Assembly: GCA_030407085.1 (NCBI GenBank)
Contig: CM059587.1
Location: forward strand, 103,411,001 to 103,475,000
Reading direction: 5' to 3'
Origin: Trichopria drosophilae
Lineage: Eukaryota > Arthropoda > Insecta > Hymenoptera > Diapriidae
DNA length: 64,000 nucleotides
Positions 38,401 to 52,223 of this stretch are shown piece by piece. How positions within the stretch are numbered: the stretch's first letter is position 1; every line of letters begins with the position of its first letter. The translations under genes were made by a program, and so were the position numbers. Under the pieces are notes generated by a model. It searched no databases and was not told the origin of the DNA. It worked only from the letters and a program-made list of their open reading frames with translations.

Positions 38401-41400
38401 TGTAACAAAATCGACTATTATATAAAATATCCATTTGTATAAGATCCCTTCGAAATATAGAACAATGTTTGTTTTCAAAGTAATTTAATTTACAAGCAAG
38501 CAGTTATTCGTACCAATGGAATTGTCATTTTGTTATGTAAAAGTATAAGTTACAAATAAAAATATGAGATTCCGTTGTATATGGATTGTTCATTTTCAAA
38601 ATTGAACAAAGTTTATAAAGATCATACTTTCAGTCTACCGTTTTTTTTATTAAAAAAAATTTTGAATAAAAATTAATTAAAAACATTTTTTAATTTGATT
38701 AACAATAGATTTGGATACTATTTCATTTCTCGAAGTAATGTATTACTTTACAATAATTAAAATAAGTGAATATTTTAGTTCAGCAGTTATTAATATCTGT
38801 AATAGATGAGTAGTTATCATTATTTATTAATAAATATGATTACTATTAAAACTAGTAACTTCGCACTCGTCGCAGATCGGTAATTACGCCCTTGTTACAT
38901 CATATACTATTTCAAACATAGTTTTCGAAATTTTAAAGTGTTTAAATTGATTCTTACACATTTGAGTAAAATTTTAATTTTATTTCCTCTTCAAAATGTT
39001 ATTTTTTTAACAAAAATGACGATATTTCCATCCTAATGAAAGAATATGATTATTGTCGCATTTAAACTTTTTTATGCTTCGGTTACTATCCCGAATAATT
39101 CAAAACTTTGCGCTTCATTTAAAATTTGATAACAACTGTGTAATTCATTAAAAAATGCAATAAACAGTTTTGATACTTTTAATATTCAATGCGAATACCA
39201 GCGTATCCCTTAATGAAATAGCACCATAACGAGTCTATAATTCTATTAGAAAGTTTCGCACATACTGTGAGTTACCTGAAGAACTTTCCATTTGCCGAAG
39301 ATGATTAAAACAATATTATCAAGTTGATGCATGCTGTTTAACGTAACTCGAAATCTTACGATACGCTTCCATTAATTTCATAATTAATTTCATCACTCTG
39401 AACATATAATGAAAATTGTACAAGAAATAAGTACCTAGAATATCTGATTGACAAATTTTAAAAATACTGTAGTTTATATTTATTAACATAAGTATATATA
39501 CCCAAAATAATTAGCGAAGGTTCATTATAGTTTTTATTTAAGAAGTCCAGTGTAATGATTTCGTTGCTAATAGTATTAGTTAAATTTATTACTGATAATG
39601 ATCTTATACAGGGAACATTTTCGTAAAACTTACTACATTGACCGACAAAAGTTTACATTTTGTTTGGCTTTGACGATCGTGTTTCCGACGAAAAGTGAGG
39701 TTAAATGTGTGAAAATGTGCATTTTGTTAGTTTTACTATCTATTAAATTTGAAATTAGCATAGCCTGCTTCTTATAAGGTAACCATAATTTTGACCTGTG
39801 TGTCACAGTTTATTGGAAATTTTCACAAAAAAATAAAATTTATTTAGTTTATAAAATTTCGTTATCATTAGCTTAAATAAAAATATACTTTCCAAACTTA
39901 AAGTAATAAAAAACGGCCTAACTACATCAAGTAGTAGATTACCATAAATGTAAGCTTTTAGTGACAAATAGAACGAAAATACTAATTTATTAGTAAAATT
40001 CTACTAATCTAGAAATAGACATTGATTTTTGTAGTTTAGTCGTTTGTAGAATTAGTAATAAATTAGTAGATTTTAACTTTTTATTTAAAAATGATTACTA
40101 ATTCATTTGATGCCTCACTTATTGGTAGTTTTTAACTAATTCAAATTTAGAAAGTAGGCACCAAATTTTATACTGATATGTTAAATTTCATAAGCTGTAT
40201 TTATAGCTATTGATGGCGATGGCCATCCGCCAATCAGGATCGTTATATTCATTTATAAGGGGTAACGCTATGTGCACATTTAGCGGAGACACCCGGTATA
40301 TATCTTCATTAAAATTACGTAATCTCGATGTATATAATTATGTAAATTTTAATTTTATCGATATACAAATATTAAAATACTTTTTAAATAACCAATACTT
40401 GACAAACAATTTTTATGTTTATATTATAACTGATATTACTTTCTGAAATTGATTTTGAATTATAAGCCAAATTAAAACGGGGAATTTTAATATTACAAAA
40501 TTATGAATCTAACACATTCTTAATTACTAAAAATCTGATAATTTTCATGCAGCAAGATGACTTATGCTGAAATCAAACAGTTCGATGGTATGTCAAGAAT
40601 AACGTTCATGATGAAATATTTTCATCTGCTTGAAAAATAAAAAAAGCATTAAATATTTTATGAAAGTTTTATAAACAATTTAAGATTTTGGCGAAAAAAA
40701 TAAGCTTTACTAACAATACCTATTTTAACAAACAAAAAATAACTGATAAACAATTTTATTCTTAAAATGTTTTGGTATAAAAATAACTTACACGCACAAT
40801 TCCAAATAAATCTATTAATTTTATTTTTGTTACTCTACTTTAATTTCTATGAAAAAGGAAAATATATTCACATTTTTTAGTTGTACACTGTCGAATTTTT
40901 CGTTTCATTCGATTCAGTATCATAATTACTTTTATTTTTTCAATATTAACACGTTTATAATAGTTAGAGCAGACAGTATCAGAGGGCATTAATACCTTAG
41001 CAGGATGTTTCAGTTGTAAAAGTTTGATAAATCACCAACTTCGAAGTTTAAATTTTTAGTTTTATATACTTATTTCTTTGAGAAAACACTTTTTGCAGAC
41101 ATGATGAACTCTTTTGATATAAACAAGATTATTAATAGTTACTTGCAAAATGTAATTTAAACTCACATTTATTTCACTAAAAGTTACTTCTTGTAAAACC
41201 TTAAAAGAAACAAAGGCTGCTCGCAAAAATTCATTGCAACTAAAAAAGACTATTAATATTACAGATGTTGTTGCTATATATCTATCACACAGAAATAAAT
41301 AATAAAATTTCGAATGAAGTTTTATCAGAAGTTTTATTGCAAAAATGATGATAGCTACTTCTTGGTCGATGATAATTATATGTACTAATTTCATTTTACC

Positions 41401-42989
41401 AGTGCTTCATAATTGAATTTTCTTTGTACGTCGTATGTGAGACATTCCAAAAAAAGTGTTCAAATTTTGAATTGTTTTTAACGCGATCTGGCAATTAACA
41501 AAAAACTTGAGGCAATATTGTATTTGGTCAAAAGCTGCCGATATGTAAAATTACATCAATTTCTGAAACATGACTGATATTTCTCATGTAGAAAATTAAC
41601 TTCCATAGATAATTTTTGTAATGAAGCCCCGGATTTACGGAGTAAGTTTTATTAAACGTTAGTAACCACCCTTATTTTAATTTCTCCTGTCTATAAAATT
41701 GACCTCTTTTTACATACACTTCCAATATTCAGCAATTGTTTCTGAAATTTCATGTAATGTCCTGATTAAAATACTACTTTGGATACGCTTTTAAGAGGAT
41801 AAAATTTCATGACAAGTTAATTTTATAATATATATTTATCTAAAACTTGAAGTGATCGGTAAAATCTATTATTCCAACAGCTCTATTTCCGAATACCTAT
41901 AACTGAATTACCGTGTCTCGTCGAAAGAAGAAAATGAAAGCGAGATGGAGTAAGGTAAACAATAAGTAGTAAACATTGTTAAAAAATAAGCAGTGTAGAC
42001 CACCTCATCAGAGTTATAAGAACGCCATAGAATTGGTGGTTGTGGGTTATTCTTCCATAAAACAAATTACCAATTTCTTCGTTGATTAGTCGACAAAATT
42101 GTGTTACACTAATAAGTTCTTGAATTTATACCCCTGGAGATCAATTTTTATACTTTGGAACTCAATTCTATTCAGGTTATTGGAATCCTTACGTATCTTA
42201 TCTCCTTCTTCATACAGCCTTTTAAAATTTAATTACAATCCAGTAAGTATTATTTCCTATTTTTAAAATTCGGGGTTAAAATTTTATTTATGAAATATTT
42301 TGGCAGTGCGTGAATTTATTTTTATGGGTTCTCTCGACGTACATATCCTGATTGGTAGATTAATATTCATTGAAGAGAATCATTATAAAAGGAAAAACAT
42401 CATTCATATCACTAATCTAACTTAACCAACAGAAAACTGCATTTGGTTCATTTTGTTACCCAAAACCCAAAATAAGTTTACGAAGAAAATTATAAATAGA
42501 AAGGGTTCAGAACTCATCAAACAAAACAATAGAATTTTCGCTAAATTTTTGCAGACAATTTTGAAAATGTTGATTCTCGAATTTTTTCATTAATTCCAAA
42601 AATTGAAAAAATCTAATAATGCATTTGTTAATCAATTTTAAGTGCATTTCATTGATTGCAATTTCTTCTGAAAGTTTACCGTTTTTTAAGAAAACTAATC
42701 TTAAATACAAAAAATATGTTATCATTTTTAAGATTTAAGGTGGAATTTATTTGTAATAAGGTCTAGTATCACTAAAACTAGTATTTTAAACCTGCAATCT
42801 TAAACTGAGCTATCACTTGGTTTTGCTTGTGTTATTTGGAAACAATTTGAAAAATGCAGAGCTTTTTATATTGTATCGATGCTCAACGAGGTGCACTAGT
42901 TTTTCATATTCAAAAATATTAGCATTTATTATTTATATTAATATAATAAAGTGATATTTGTAGTCAATGAACTGTAATTTAAAATTATG
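35436..42989. other. AT-rich spacer, no gene seen
   Basis: More than 7 kb without a supported gene. Frames such as 36474-36659, 37945-38157, 40210-40446 and 41062-41394 have the composition expected from AT-rich DNA on either strand and match nothing I know. Confidence 0.5.
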
Positions 42990-43173
42990 TATGTAAGGTT
43001 CCTTAAAAATGGCCAACACAGTTCTAACAAGAATAAAACGACAATTTCCTCCCCCTCAGGGGCTTTATACACGAGTAACTAACTACATATACGCGGTATA
43101 CTTATACGGAGGAAATTGTCGTTTTTTCCTGTTAGAACTGTGTTGGCCATTTTTAAGGAACCTCGCTTACGTA
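42990..43173. repeat. Hairpin with 60-bp arms
   Basis: Left arm about 42990-43052 and right arm about 43108-43173 are inverted copies: AAGGTTCCTTAAAAATGGCC against GGCCATTTTTAAGGAACCTC, and CGACAATTTCCTCC against GGAGGAAATTGTCG. The loop is about 55 bp. Compact and well preserved; probably a small MITE. Confidence 0.8.
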
Positions 43174-43815
43174 TTTATATTAATCTAAATAACTCGCAAC
43201 GTTTGATTGAACATTCATTGACTGAAATATTTTTGCTCAAACTTAAAAATAATGTCCTTTTAGCCTTTAACGTCTTAAGATTATTTTCATCAAAAACTTT
43301 TTTAAGTAATAATCTATTTTTGTTTTCTAATTTTGGATATCATCATTGGAAAGATCGGTAAAAAATCTATGAATGTCATGTAATCAAAATTTCTGAGCCA
43401 AAATATATCTCATCTAGAGAGCTCTGGAAAGGTGTCGAAAGAAGGGCCCCGTATCCGTTAATGGGTTATTTAAAATTTCAATGTACTTCGGATAAAATGT
43501 AGGCAGATGTGCGCTTGTCGATTTTCGGTAGAAGTGATAAAAATTCCCCATAGCCATAAAGAAAAGAACAGAACATTTTTGGAGATTATGAATCAATTCT
43601 TTTGTTTGATTAATCTTATATAATAGAGAAGGGTATCTCACATGCATTGCGACTCGAAAGCTGTTTCATAAGTGAAGGTACAACACTTTAAAAGTTTCAA
43701 AAATGGGGATAAAACAACTCAGAAGAGATACTTATTTTTGCAGTGTACATACTGCATATGTAAATAAAGAGGCTTATTGGTTTTTCGCACATACACACAT
43801 ACACGCATATAGTGT

Positions 43816-43932
43816 TCAAATATTAATGGCCCTGTTCAGATCCATATAGTGCGAAATCCAGTCGGTAACTTCCTCGTCATATGTAAAGCCCAAGTCGCTG
43901 GTGAATCTGACCGTAGTTGGTGTCAATAACAT
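43816..43932 (-). CDS. Short coding-like frame of 38 codons, unknown
   Basis: Minus strand from ATG at 43930-43932 to TGA at 43816-43818. The product contains TPTTVRFTSDLGFTYDEEV, then TDWISHYMDLN. It is balanced in composition, rich in D, E, W and H residues, and unlike the K/I/N/F-rich chance frames around it. An in-frame TAA immediately precedes the ATG. It could be a terminal exon or a pseudogene fragment. A second minus-strand open stretch at about 44100-43968 reading HAFEPSLEAIYFKLSNSF may belong to the same decayed gene. No family is recognised. Confidence 0.35.
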   Translation of the reverse strand: MLLTPTTVRFTSDLGFTYDEEVTDWISHYMDLNRAINI

Positions 43933-45339
43933 TTAAATGCCATAATTTGATCCGTCGAACCATCAATTCAAATTAAATCAAACGGAAAAATTGATTCACA
44001 TTCGCTAAAACGAAACTATTTGAAAGTTTGAAATAGATGGCCTCTAGAGAAGGTTCAAAAGCATGTCGTACAGGGGACTTTTTAACTTTTATTTTTCAAC
44101 TCTCGATATCTTGAAAACTGTTTTTTACTTTATGCCCATGAGGAATTTTTATCAGCATCGTGTGAAGAACTTGTTTTTGTGAATTTAGTCTATTTTTCCT
44201 GTGCTTCTATACGGGATCCTTTCTGAAGTAAACTTCCGGAACATGTAATTGATGCTTTCTACAGTTACCTTTGCGGATAATGTTGATAAGTTTCGTAATT
44301 TTCAGATACAGTTTGATAATTTTCAAAGATGGTACGGTAATTTTCTGAGTCGGGATCGCAATTTCCAGAAGTTATACTTTCAAGATTATATCGCCCATGT
44401 AATCATAGAAATTCTAAAACTAGAAAATATAAATAAAGCAATTTCTTACATTTTCAATGATTTCGTTTTTTTTATAATTAACATTAATGAAATACAAATC
44501 GTGTGTGCATACGCAAATTTATCAATTTTTACGGCTATAGTTAGTAGATATCTCTAATTAAGATTTGAGGTTCATTGCTCAGTCAATTCAAAGAGATTGT
44601 CAATTAAATATCAGTTACAATTATAAAATTTTTGTTATTTTTGGTAAATTTGGTAAATTTGCTCTCTTAAATTTATGACGTATCTGCTATTAAGTTTTAA
44701 AAATTTAGAATGGTCGAGCTAATGCAGTAAATAAAAATGAAAACAAAATATATTTTATCAGAAATTGAAACTTTGGGGGTTTTGGAGTATTTAATCACAA
44801 ATAATTGTATATGAATGTCTCTTTTATAATTGTAATTTAATTTAAAACTGTTTTTATTGCATATTTGTAAATATTATTGACAACAGCTCTCAGTCAGGAC
44901 CAGAGACAGGAACGGAGACGTATCTGTAGAAGCAATTTTTGTTGTTGTGTTTTTAAAATATTTATTGCTTTTTTAATATTTTTATGAATTATTGGTATTT
45001 ACAAATTTTTAAATTTAGCATTTGTGGAATTTCGTAAAACAGTTGTCATCTGCATTTATACAGAGCGAATGTTTGACAATACCATCTCTTCGAGAATATA
45101 AAGACCAGATATGCACAGATCAATATGATTTTTTAAGTGAATATCAAATTGTCGAGTTATTACATATTTGACCGATGAAATCTTGTGAATAAATAAAAAA
45201 AAAGTAATTTTCATAGTGTAATTTGATAATTTTTTTTTACACGTATCGATTTACACATATCCTTGAAAAGTGATAATATATCAACTCGTGGATTGAATAT
45301 ATTAAAAGAATTTCGAAACAAAAATGATAGTTTTCTAAA

Positions 45340-45790
45340 ATTCTGGTCATATTGGATCTGTCATTTTGAATTTTCAAAATTTCACACTGGATTCGTAATC
45401 AGTCGCCCCTATGTAGCAAATAGTTGGCAAAATTACGACTTTTCCAAATTTTGGTCTGCCATATTATATACGGCATTTCGAACTTTGAAAACCTGATACT
45501 GTTTCGTAATCAGCAACGTAGAAAACTATCCTATAAATGTTAGACATAATTACAGTATTTTAACATTTTGGCCAGCCATATAGGATACGTTATTTTGAAT
45601 TCTAAATATCTGACACCAGATTCGTAGTGAGCAACCCCGAAAACCCCAACATGCCAAATATCCAGCAATGTTAACTTTTATCAAAATTTTGGTCGGCGAT
45701 ATTGGGTCCGCCATTTTGAATTTTGAAGATCCGACACAACATTCGCAATCAGCAACTTCGAACACCCCTCTATATAAAATTACTGAAAAT
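45340..45790. repeat. Degenerate tandem units of about 115 bp
   Basis: Four units recur around 45340-45450, 45455-45520, 45570-45680 and 45690-45780. Each has a version of TTTTGGTC(G/T)GCCATATTGGA, CCATTTTGAATTTT, CCGACAC-A-ATTCG-AATCAG and AACC-CGAAAACCCC. No coding function is evident. I have the impression of similar dispersed repeats in other insect genomes, but cannot name a family. Confidence 0.65.
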
Positions 45791-48376
45791 ATCCTTCGCG
45801 GAAAACATTCGTGACTGAAAGGGTTAATTGATATTGCACAATTCCAAAGGGAAAGAACATTTTTGTTAGACCTATAGATATGTAGTTGAGGAAAATCAGG
45901 TAGAATATCGAGAAACATACGTCACGTGGAAAACAAAATACTTCACAATGTTTCTTATGTATTTTGAGTCACTTAATACCAGTTCGATGAAAAACCTGGA
46001 CTCATATAAACATGATGAAGTCTGTCCTAAAGCCGCAACAAAGTTACACATTTTAACACAAATGAATATGGGATGTTGGCCTTATCAATGAGCAAATATA
46101 GATGTTAATGTAATAAAATAATATTGCGACATTTACAGTGTCTACTTATTGTAAAGCCAACGACTTCCTCTAGATATCTCAATGGAGTCTGGTTTCGAAA
46201 GATGTATCATTAAGTTGTGCTGATGACACTAACATTGTTTAGAACTTTTCCTATCTCAGCGCTGGAATGTTATTTTATATCTTTCAAAATATATTATAAT
46301 TCTTAAGTCGATAACTAATCATTTTCATATTAGTCTGAAAATTTATTCGTCTGTAACCTAATTGAATTACTCCGAGTATGAAGGGTACTAAGTCCATTTT
46401 TTGTGAAATTGAGATGTAATGATAAAGTCTTAATTTTAGAGCCCAGATCTACCGTTTGACGCATATTAAATTTGTTAATATTCATTTCCTGTTGTCCGAT
46501 TTATGCAAAAAAAGATCTACATCATGGATTTAGATCCCTTTTCGCATACAATGGAAAAAAGTCTTTAAATCGCGCGTTGTAGAATATCCAATATGAAAGA
46601 TTGAACATTATTGTTATTAAGTAGTGTCTGATTAATAATAATGATATAAAGTTCGCCTTTTTCTGGAGTACTAGCTGCTTATAATTTTATAAAAGAATCC
46701 GTAAATCACAAGTTCTCTACGCGAAATCGGTCAATTCTATTCTACTAGAGGCCAAGTTCCGATAAAAAATTTAAAAATTGATGATTTCAACAAATTTGAA
46801 CAACATATATACTTGATAATTATTTAGATTTTTATAATGCTCTGATCAACTGCTCTATTATTACTAATGAAGTAGAGGAAGATAATAAATTAAAACATCC
46901 TAGAATGTAATTATACTGTGCGCAATAAATTACAAACAAAAAGTTTATGTAATTATTCATTCTGCATGTTAAGTACATCAGTTTTTTTGGTCTTTCCAAA
47001 AACTATTCAAAATTACTTATTATTAATACCATTTTGCATGAACCGATTTAATTAAAATAACTATACTTCCAAGCAAGATAGACGGTTTAAAATGTTTGGC
47101 ACGTGTAAGTGTAATATGATTTAATTTATTATATACTTTACATTTATATATTATAATTTCTTAGTTTTAAATTAATCTTCTTTACGTCAATATCCGATAT
47201 AATTTCATGCACAATCTATATAATATTTTTTCACCGTTAATCAGGAAAGAGCTCGAAATATATACGTTGCCCACTCGATTGATCAGAAGTGCACCTCCCT
47301 AGTCAATATGTTTTCCACAATTCCGATCAAAACATGCCTGACCTGTAGCAATTGCGCAGTTTTAATTATTAGCTCAAGTTACAATTTCAAGTTGAATTTT
47401 TTTATTACAAAATATTTTAATATGTTCTGTAAATGAAGTAGCAAACAGAATACGAGATAAAACTTTCGACATTGCATTGGCAAGAGAATTGCATCATAAC
47501 ATTATTACATTTTAATCTTTTAATAAAAAATTTAGAAATTATGATTTAAAATTAAAGAAATAAATGAAAATAAAAGGAAAGGAAATGCGCTTTGAGAATT
47601 TTAGCGTAGAATGCACATTTTTCTCAGTGATTTATACGTCCATTCTTGTAGTATAATGCCTGAAGAATTGAATTGATATAATTTTGAATTATAAGAATAG
47701 ATTTTCCTTAATTTTTTAGTTAATTGTTTGAAATAAGTTCAGGATACATATGGTTACAGTTTCGAAAGGAAAATATTTACAAGTAATTTTTAAATTACTC
47801 TTAAAATAATTCGAAGTTATGGCCCTGTTTTGTCATACTTTATTTCACTATTTATAGTTACCTAAACTAATTTGAATAAGTTTCGTCAATGGCAAGCATG
47901 AAATTAACCCAATTTAGTACCTTTTTTTTACAGGATTATTTAAAAGGTTATTTCACTATGCAATTTAGTCACGTGATTTTGTTCATTTTAAAATTATGAA
48001 TACACTACAACGCGATTCCTTCATCAGAAAATTAAACATGTCGAAATATAGAATTTAATATTTGTGTTGATTATCTTGTTGATTTACTACTAGCCAGAAA
48101 ATATTTTACTTTATCGTCGCTTTTCTAGAGTTCAATTATTTGCATAAAACATTTACTCCTATACTTCCCTAAGGTTTTACACTGAAAACGTCCGGAAACT
48201 TCTTTTTTTCAGTACAGATTTAGCAACTATCAATTTCATTGTTTTGCACTTAGAAAAATATTACAAGAGATTATATTTTTAAATGTGATAATGTATTGAA
48301 GATGATAATTTGCGGATCGACGTCCTTATATTCAAATTCATATAATTTTCATGAAAAATGAACGTACGAATTCTTG
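45791..48376. other. AT-rich spacer, no gene seen
   Basis: No supported feature between the tandem repeat and the giant element. Confidence 0.5.
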
Positions 48377-48382
48377 TTTATG
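48377..48382. repeat. Left 6-bp target duplication (TTTATG) of the giant element
   Basis: Exactly abuts AGTAGATG at 48383 and is repeated at 60906-60911 after CATCTACT. Confidence 0.88.
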
Positions 48383-48470
48383 AGTAGATGAATAGGGACA
48401 GTTTGAAATCAGTTTCCGCCGCCGCCACCAGGCGTCGCCACAGTCGCGGCGCTGTCGCAGCATGCGAGGT

Positions 48471-48565
48471 GGTAGATTCGTGAACTAATTCGTGGTTTGA
48501 GTCTCGGACTGACTCGTGGTTTGAGTCGCGGACTGACTCGCGGGCCGATTCGCGGATTGATTCGC
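48471..48565. repeat. Subterminal 12-bp iterons, arm B
   Basis: Eight consecutive 12-bp units (last one 11 bp), the mirror image of those at 60723-60817. Confidence 0.92.
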
Positions 48566-48668
48566 ATTTTTGATTTACTGTTTAGTACGCGGTTTCAAGA
48601 CTCTCTCATTGGGAAATCTGACCGTCGCTTATGAGGTCATTAAGATGACGCAAGACTTCGTCTCACAC

Positions 48669-49345
48669 AAATTTTAAAAACCTACAATCAAGGCGTTGAC
48701 CTCTCCCTTATCATCGACCATCCTTGGGAAAACACATGTGAATTCCAAGCATATTAGATAATATATCGGGACCTATGTCTCTGTAGATTTCCATTAGTCT
48801 AAATACCAGCTTGAAGCGCAATCTCGTATATCGACGACGTACTTTTTAAATCTCACACAAATTTTAAAAACCTACAATCAAGGCGTTGACCTCTCCCTTG
48901 TCATGATGTAAGTTCGAATTCACCTTTCAGAGTTTTCTCTCGTCGGGGAAATCTATCCATATACCAGCTTGAAGCGTAATCTCGTATATCGACGACCTTT
49001 GCCATGTGTCGAAAATCAAATTTCAAAAGTCGCCTTCATTAAAGGTCAGATATTGCTACATTATAGTCGCTTATGGAAATACATCGTATTCGGTAGGCAC
49101 CGTATTGAGAGTGAAAGTAAAATGACCTTTTCCTCGTGCGTACACCGTTACCGACCTAATTCGGATGTTACATATCTTTTTTGATGAATTGACAGCGTAG
49201 ATTTCCATTAGTCTGAATACCAGTTTGAAGGTGTCGAGCTCAATCTCGTATATCGACGACCTACTTTTTAAATCTCACACAAATTTTAAAAACCTACAAT
49301 CAGGGCGTTGACCTCTCCCTTACCATGTTGTAAGTTTGAATTCAC
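48669..49345. repeat. Third internal repeat family of the arm, arm B
   Basis: The segment with CTCACACAAATTTTAAAAAC and CTACAATCA(A/G)GGCGTTGACC occurs three times (about 48662-48712, 48850-48960, 49270-49385). The last two also carry TTCACCTTTCAGAGTTTTCT. Copy A has one unit (about 20220-20352), so copy number varies among arms. Confidence 0.88.
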
Positions 49346-51579
49346 CTTTCAGAGTTTTCTCTCGTCGGGGGAAATCTATCCATCAATATGACAGTCGTCT
49401 TGACAAGCCGTTAGTGTATCTCAATGATCTCCAATAGTGACGAAACCGCTGAGCCCCTTCACACAAAACCGCTAAGACCATTTTAAAATTAATTTAGAAA
49501 AGCCTCTAAGCAAGTCTCAACGCGTTCAAAAGACCTGGTTTCTACCCCCTGATGCGCGGAAACCTTTTCCTCGTGCGTTCTACTATCATCTCTCTCGCTC
49601 TCGCATACTCTTATTTAGATCCATTAACATTAGCAGTATACCATTTTCATGGTCGTCGATTATCCGTGGATCACTTATTCATCGTACATTTGTTTTCCTG
49701 AAACTTTCGAAAATGTATTCAGGTCCAGACACGTTTAAAAGGTCATTGTACAATTTCTTCAAAACATTATCTCTTTACCAAATTTCGGCAATCCGTGACG
49801 TAAGAGAAAGGAAGCAGTCTAATTCAAATATTCCAATGTCATAATTTCTATGATCTCTCTAGCTCTCACATACTCTTTCTTAGATCCATTAACATTAGCA
49901 GTATACCGTTTTCACGGTTGTCGATTATGCGTCGATCACTTATTCACCGTACATTTGTTTTCTCGAAACTCTCGAAATTGTATACAGGTCCAGACATCGT
50001 TTCAAAGGAATGTCGCGTTCCTGTGTCTATGTTTGACAGTACGTAAGCACCTCTATTTCAAATATTGTATTTCTACATCAATATGGTAGATGTCTAAAAG
50101 ATTTTTGAGGCCTTGAACAGGGTTTACAGCACTCTTGAAGAAGACGCTGCTGAGGATCAATTTTCCAACTTCATTCGAGAATCCATCAAAAAGATTGAGA
50201 AAATCAATTAATTCTTAAGGACCAATCCTCACATTCCAAATGGGGTGAAGTTATCATTGGAGACACGTATTCATTGCATCACGGTACAGAGGGTTACAGC
50301 TGCTCACAGATTAATTAGCGTATCTCAATGATCTCCAATAGAGACAAAACCGTCGAGTCCCTTCACCCAAGACCATTTTGAAATTAACGTAGAAAAGCCG
50401 CTAAGCAAGTCTCAACGCGTTCAAAAGATCTGGCGCCGACCCCCTAATATTGTTATAAAAATGTCCAGCCGTTAGATGGTAATTGCAAACGGCCTCTTTC
50501 TAATGCGTGATCTTAAGAAATTAGTTCATAAATATTGAAAAGTACTGGCTGTTACACATTAGTATTGTCATGTGAGGAATGTCGAAAAAAAAAAATTGCA
50601 AAAGCAATTCATTAAAGGTCAGCTATTGCTACATCATATTCGCTTCTCGATGCCTATGTGGAAATACAGCGTAGGCTAGGAACCGTATTTTGAATGTGAA
50701 CATAAAATTCTAATAATGACCTTTTCCTCCTGCGTGCTACTACCATCTCTCCTGCTCTCTAGTACCCGTTGTTAGATTATACCGTTATCACGGTCATCGA
50801 AATCGCCGATTGCCAGCCGATCATTTTCACCATATATTTTCCATGTATACAGGTTCAGACGCGTTTAAAGTCATTGCGCAATTTCATCAAAAGGTATACC
50901 AAGTAACACATTTTCTCTTTCCAAAATTTTTAGACAACCTCCACCATAATAGAAAGGAGATGATCTCAGTTCTGTATTTTATCTAGGAATAACATGGCGG
51001 GCCACCTGTAGACCAACTCACCCCTTTGTTAACAAAAGTAGCATAAATAAATAAATAAATAAATAATTTATAATAATAATATTTAAATAGTAATAAATTT
51101 CACATAATCCGAATAGCGTGTATTAAAATGTATAATATAGAAATGATGGAAGAAGCTAGCAGTAATTAGAAAGAGAGGATGACACGCTTATTCCCTATGC
51201 ATTTATCTATTCACGATATTTACGTGTTTTCATGACGTTCGAGCCATAGCTATACGAGTTTGGACACGTGGGTAATGTAATTAATCAGGTTCCTGACCGT
51301 TTTTTAATATGTGTACAATTTACGACATCTTAAACATCGCCATACAAGTTTCGACCTGTTAATTACCCGTAGACTTTACTATACGGTAACAATGAATCTG
51401 ACTTCTCACAAGTGACGAACACATACGAGTATCGACTTGCTTCTAATATAATTAATTAATCTTCATTTAATATTTCCCACTTTTAAAATTTCTGAGAATA
51501 AGAAGATCGAAATGACGACGTAAAAATCTAAGAGAAGCGTGTAAAATTCAACAGTTTCTTTCTATCTTTACGCACAGTT

Positions 51580-51786
51580 TTGTGTCTTTTAAGTAAAAAG
51601 TTAAAGGAAATGATAATGCTGCCATCTTTTGGTATGTTTAAAGAGATTGCAGAATCTGCGTGTTGCAGAATGAAATATGTGGGTGCATCTAAAATGCATA
51701 GATTCATCGTAGGCTGCCATCATACACTTGCTGATATGAGTGGCTATGGAGCGATTACAACTGAATATGAGGTTCTTGAAAATTGA
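51580..51786 (+). CDS. Conserved 68-codon frame, arm B
   Basis: Same protein as at 17814-18020 and 57501-57707 (begins within ...KKLKEMIMLPSFGMFKEI). Points from the left terminus toward the centre. Upstream the frame is open for about 20 more codons after a TAA, so the true start may be at the first ATG (KEM-I-M) or be supplied by splicing. Function unknown. Confidence 0.35.
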   Translation: MCLLSKKLKEMIMLPSFGMFKEIAESACCRMKYVGASKMHRFIVGCHHTLADMSGYGAITTEYEVLEN

Positions 51787-52223
51787 ATCTAGTTGACAAT
51801 TAACCTTATTATCGCCATACAAAAGAATATGAAAGTGAAATTGTTAAATATTACCGCGCATCTACTGCAAAGCGAAAGCAATCTCGCTATTTTTAAAATG
51901 CCTATACTACCATTACTAGACATCCCTCTGAAATTAACACTTTGCATAGTCTTTAATCATAGGCGGTTGTCTATCTGCGGTATCATCACTCGTTTCAAAA
52001 CGTTTATTGACGACATTCACGTAAATCTGGATGCATTTGCATTGTGAGTGGTAAGCATGACCATACTTCTTCAATTTCACGTTCTGCAAACGTTGACATG
52101 AAATCTATAGGTAGACTCGATGTCTTTTGTTTCCATTAATGCAAGACGTTTCACTTCATAGTAAATTCTCATTGACCTTCGAAGAGATGCAGGCTAGTCT
52201 TGAAGATTTTACAGTATACAATT

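Noticed and set aside
49850..50089. 79-codon frame found in all three arms
   Set aside because: It lies in the internal degenerate repeat family whose sibling units do not keep the frame. Near-identity of the arms alone explains its persistence.
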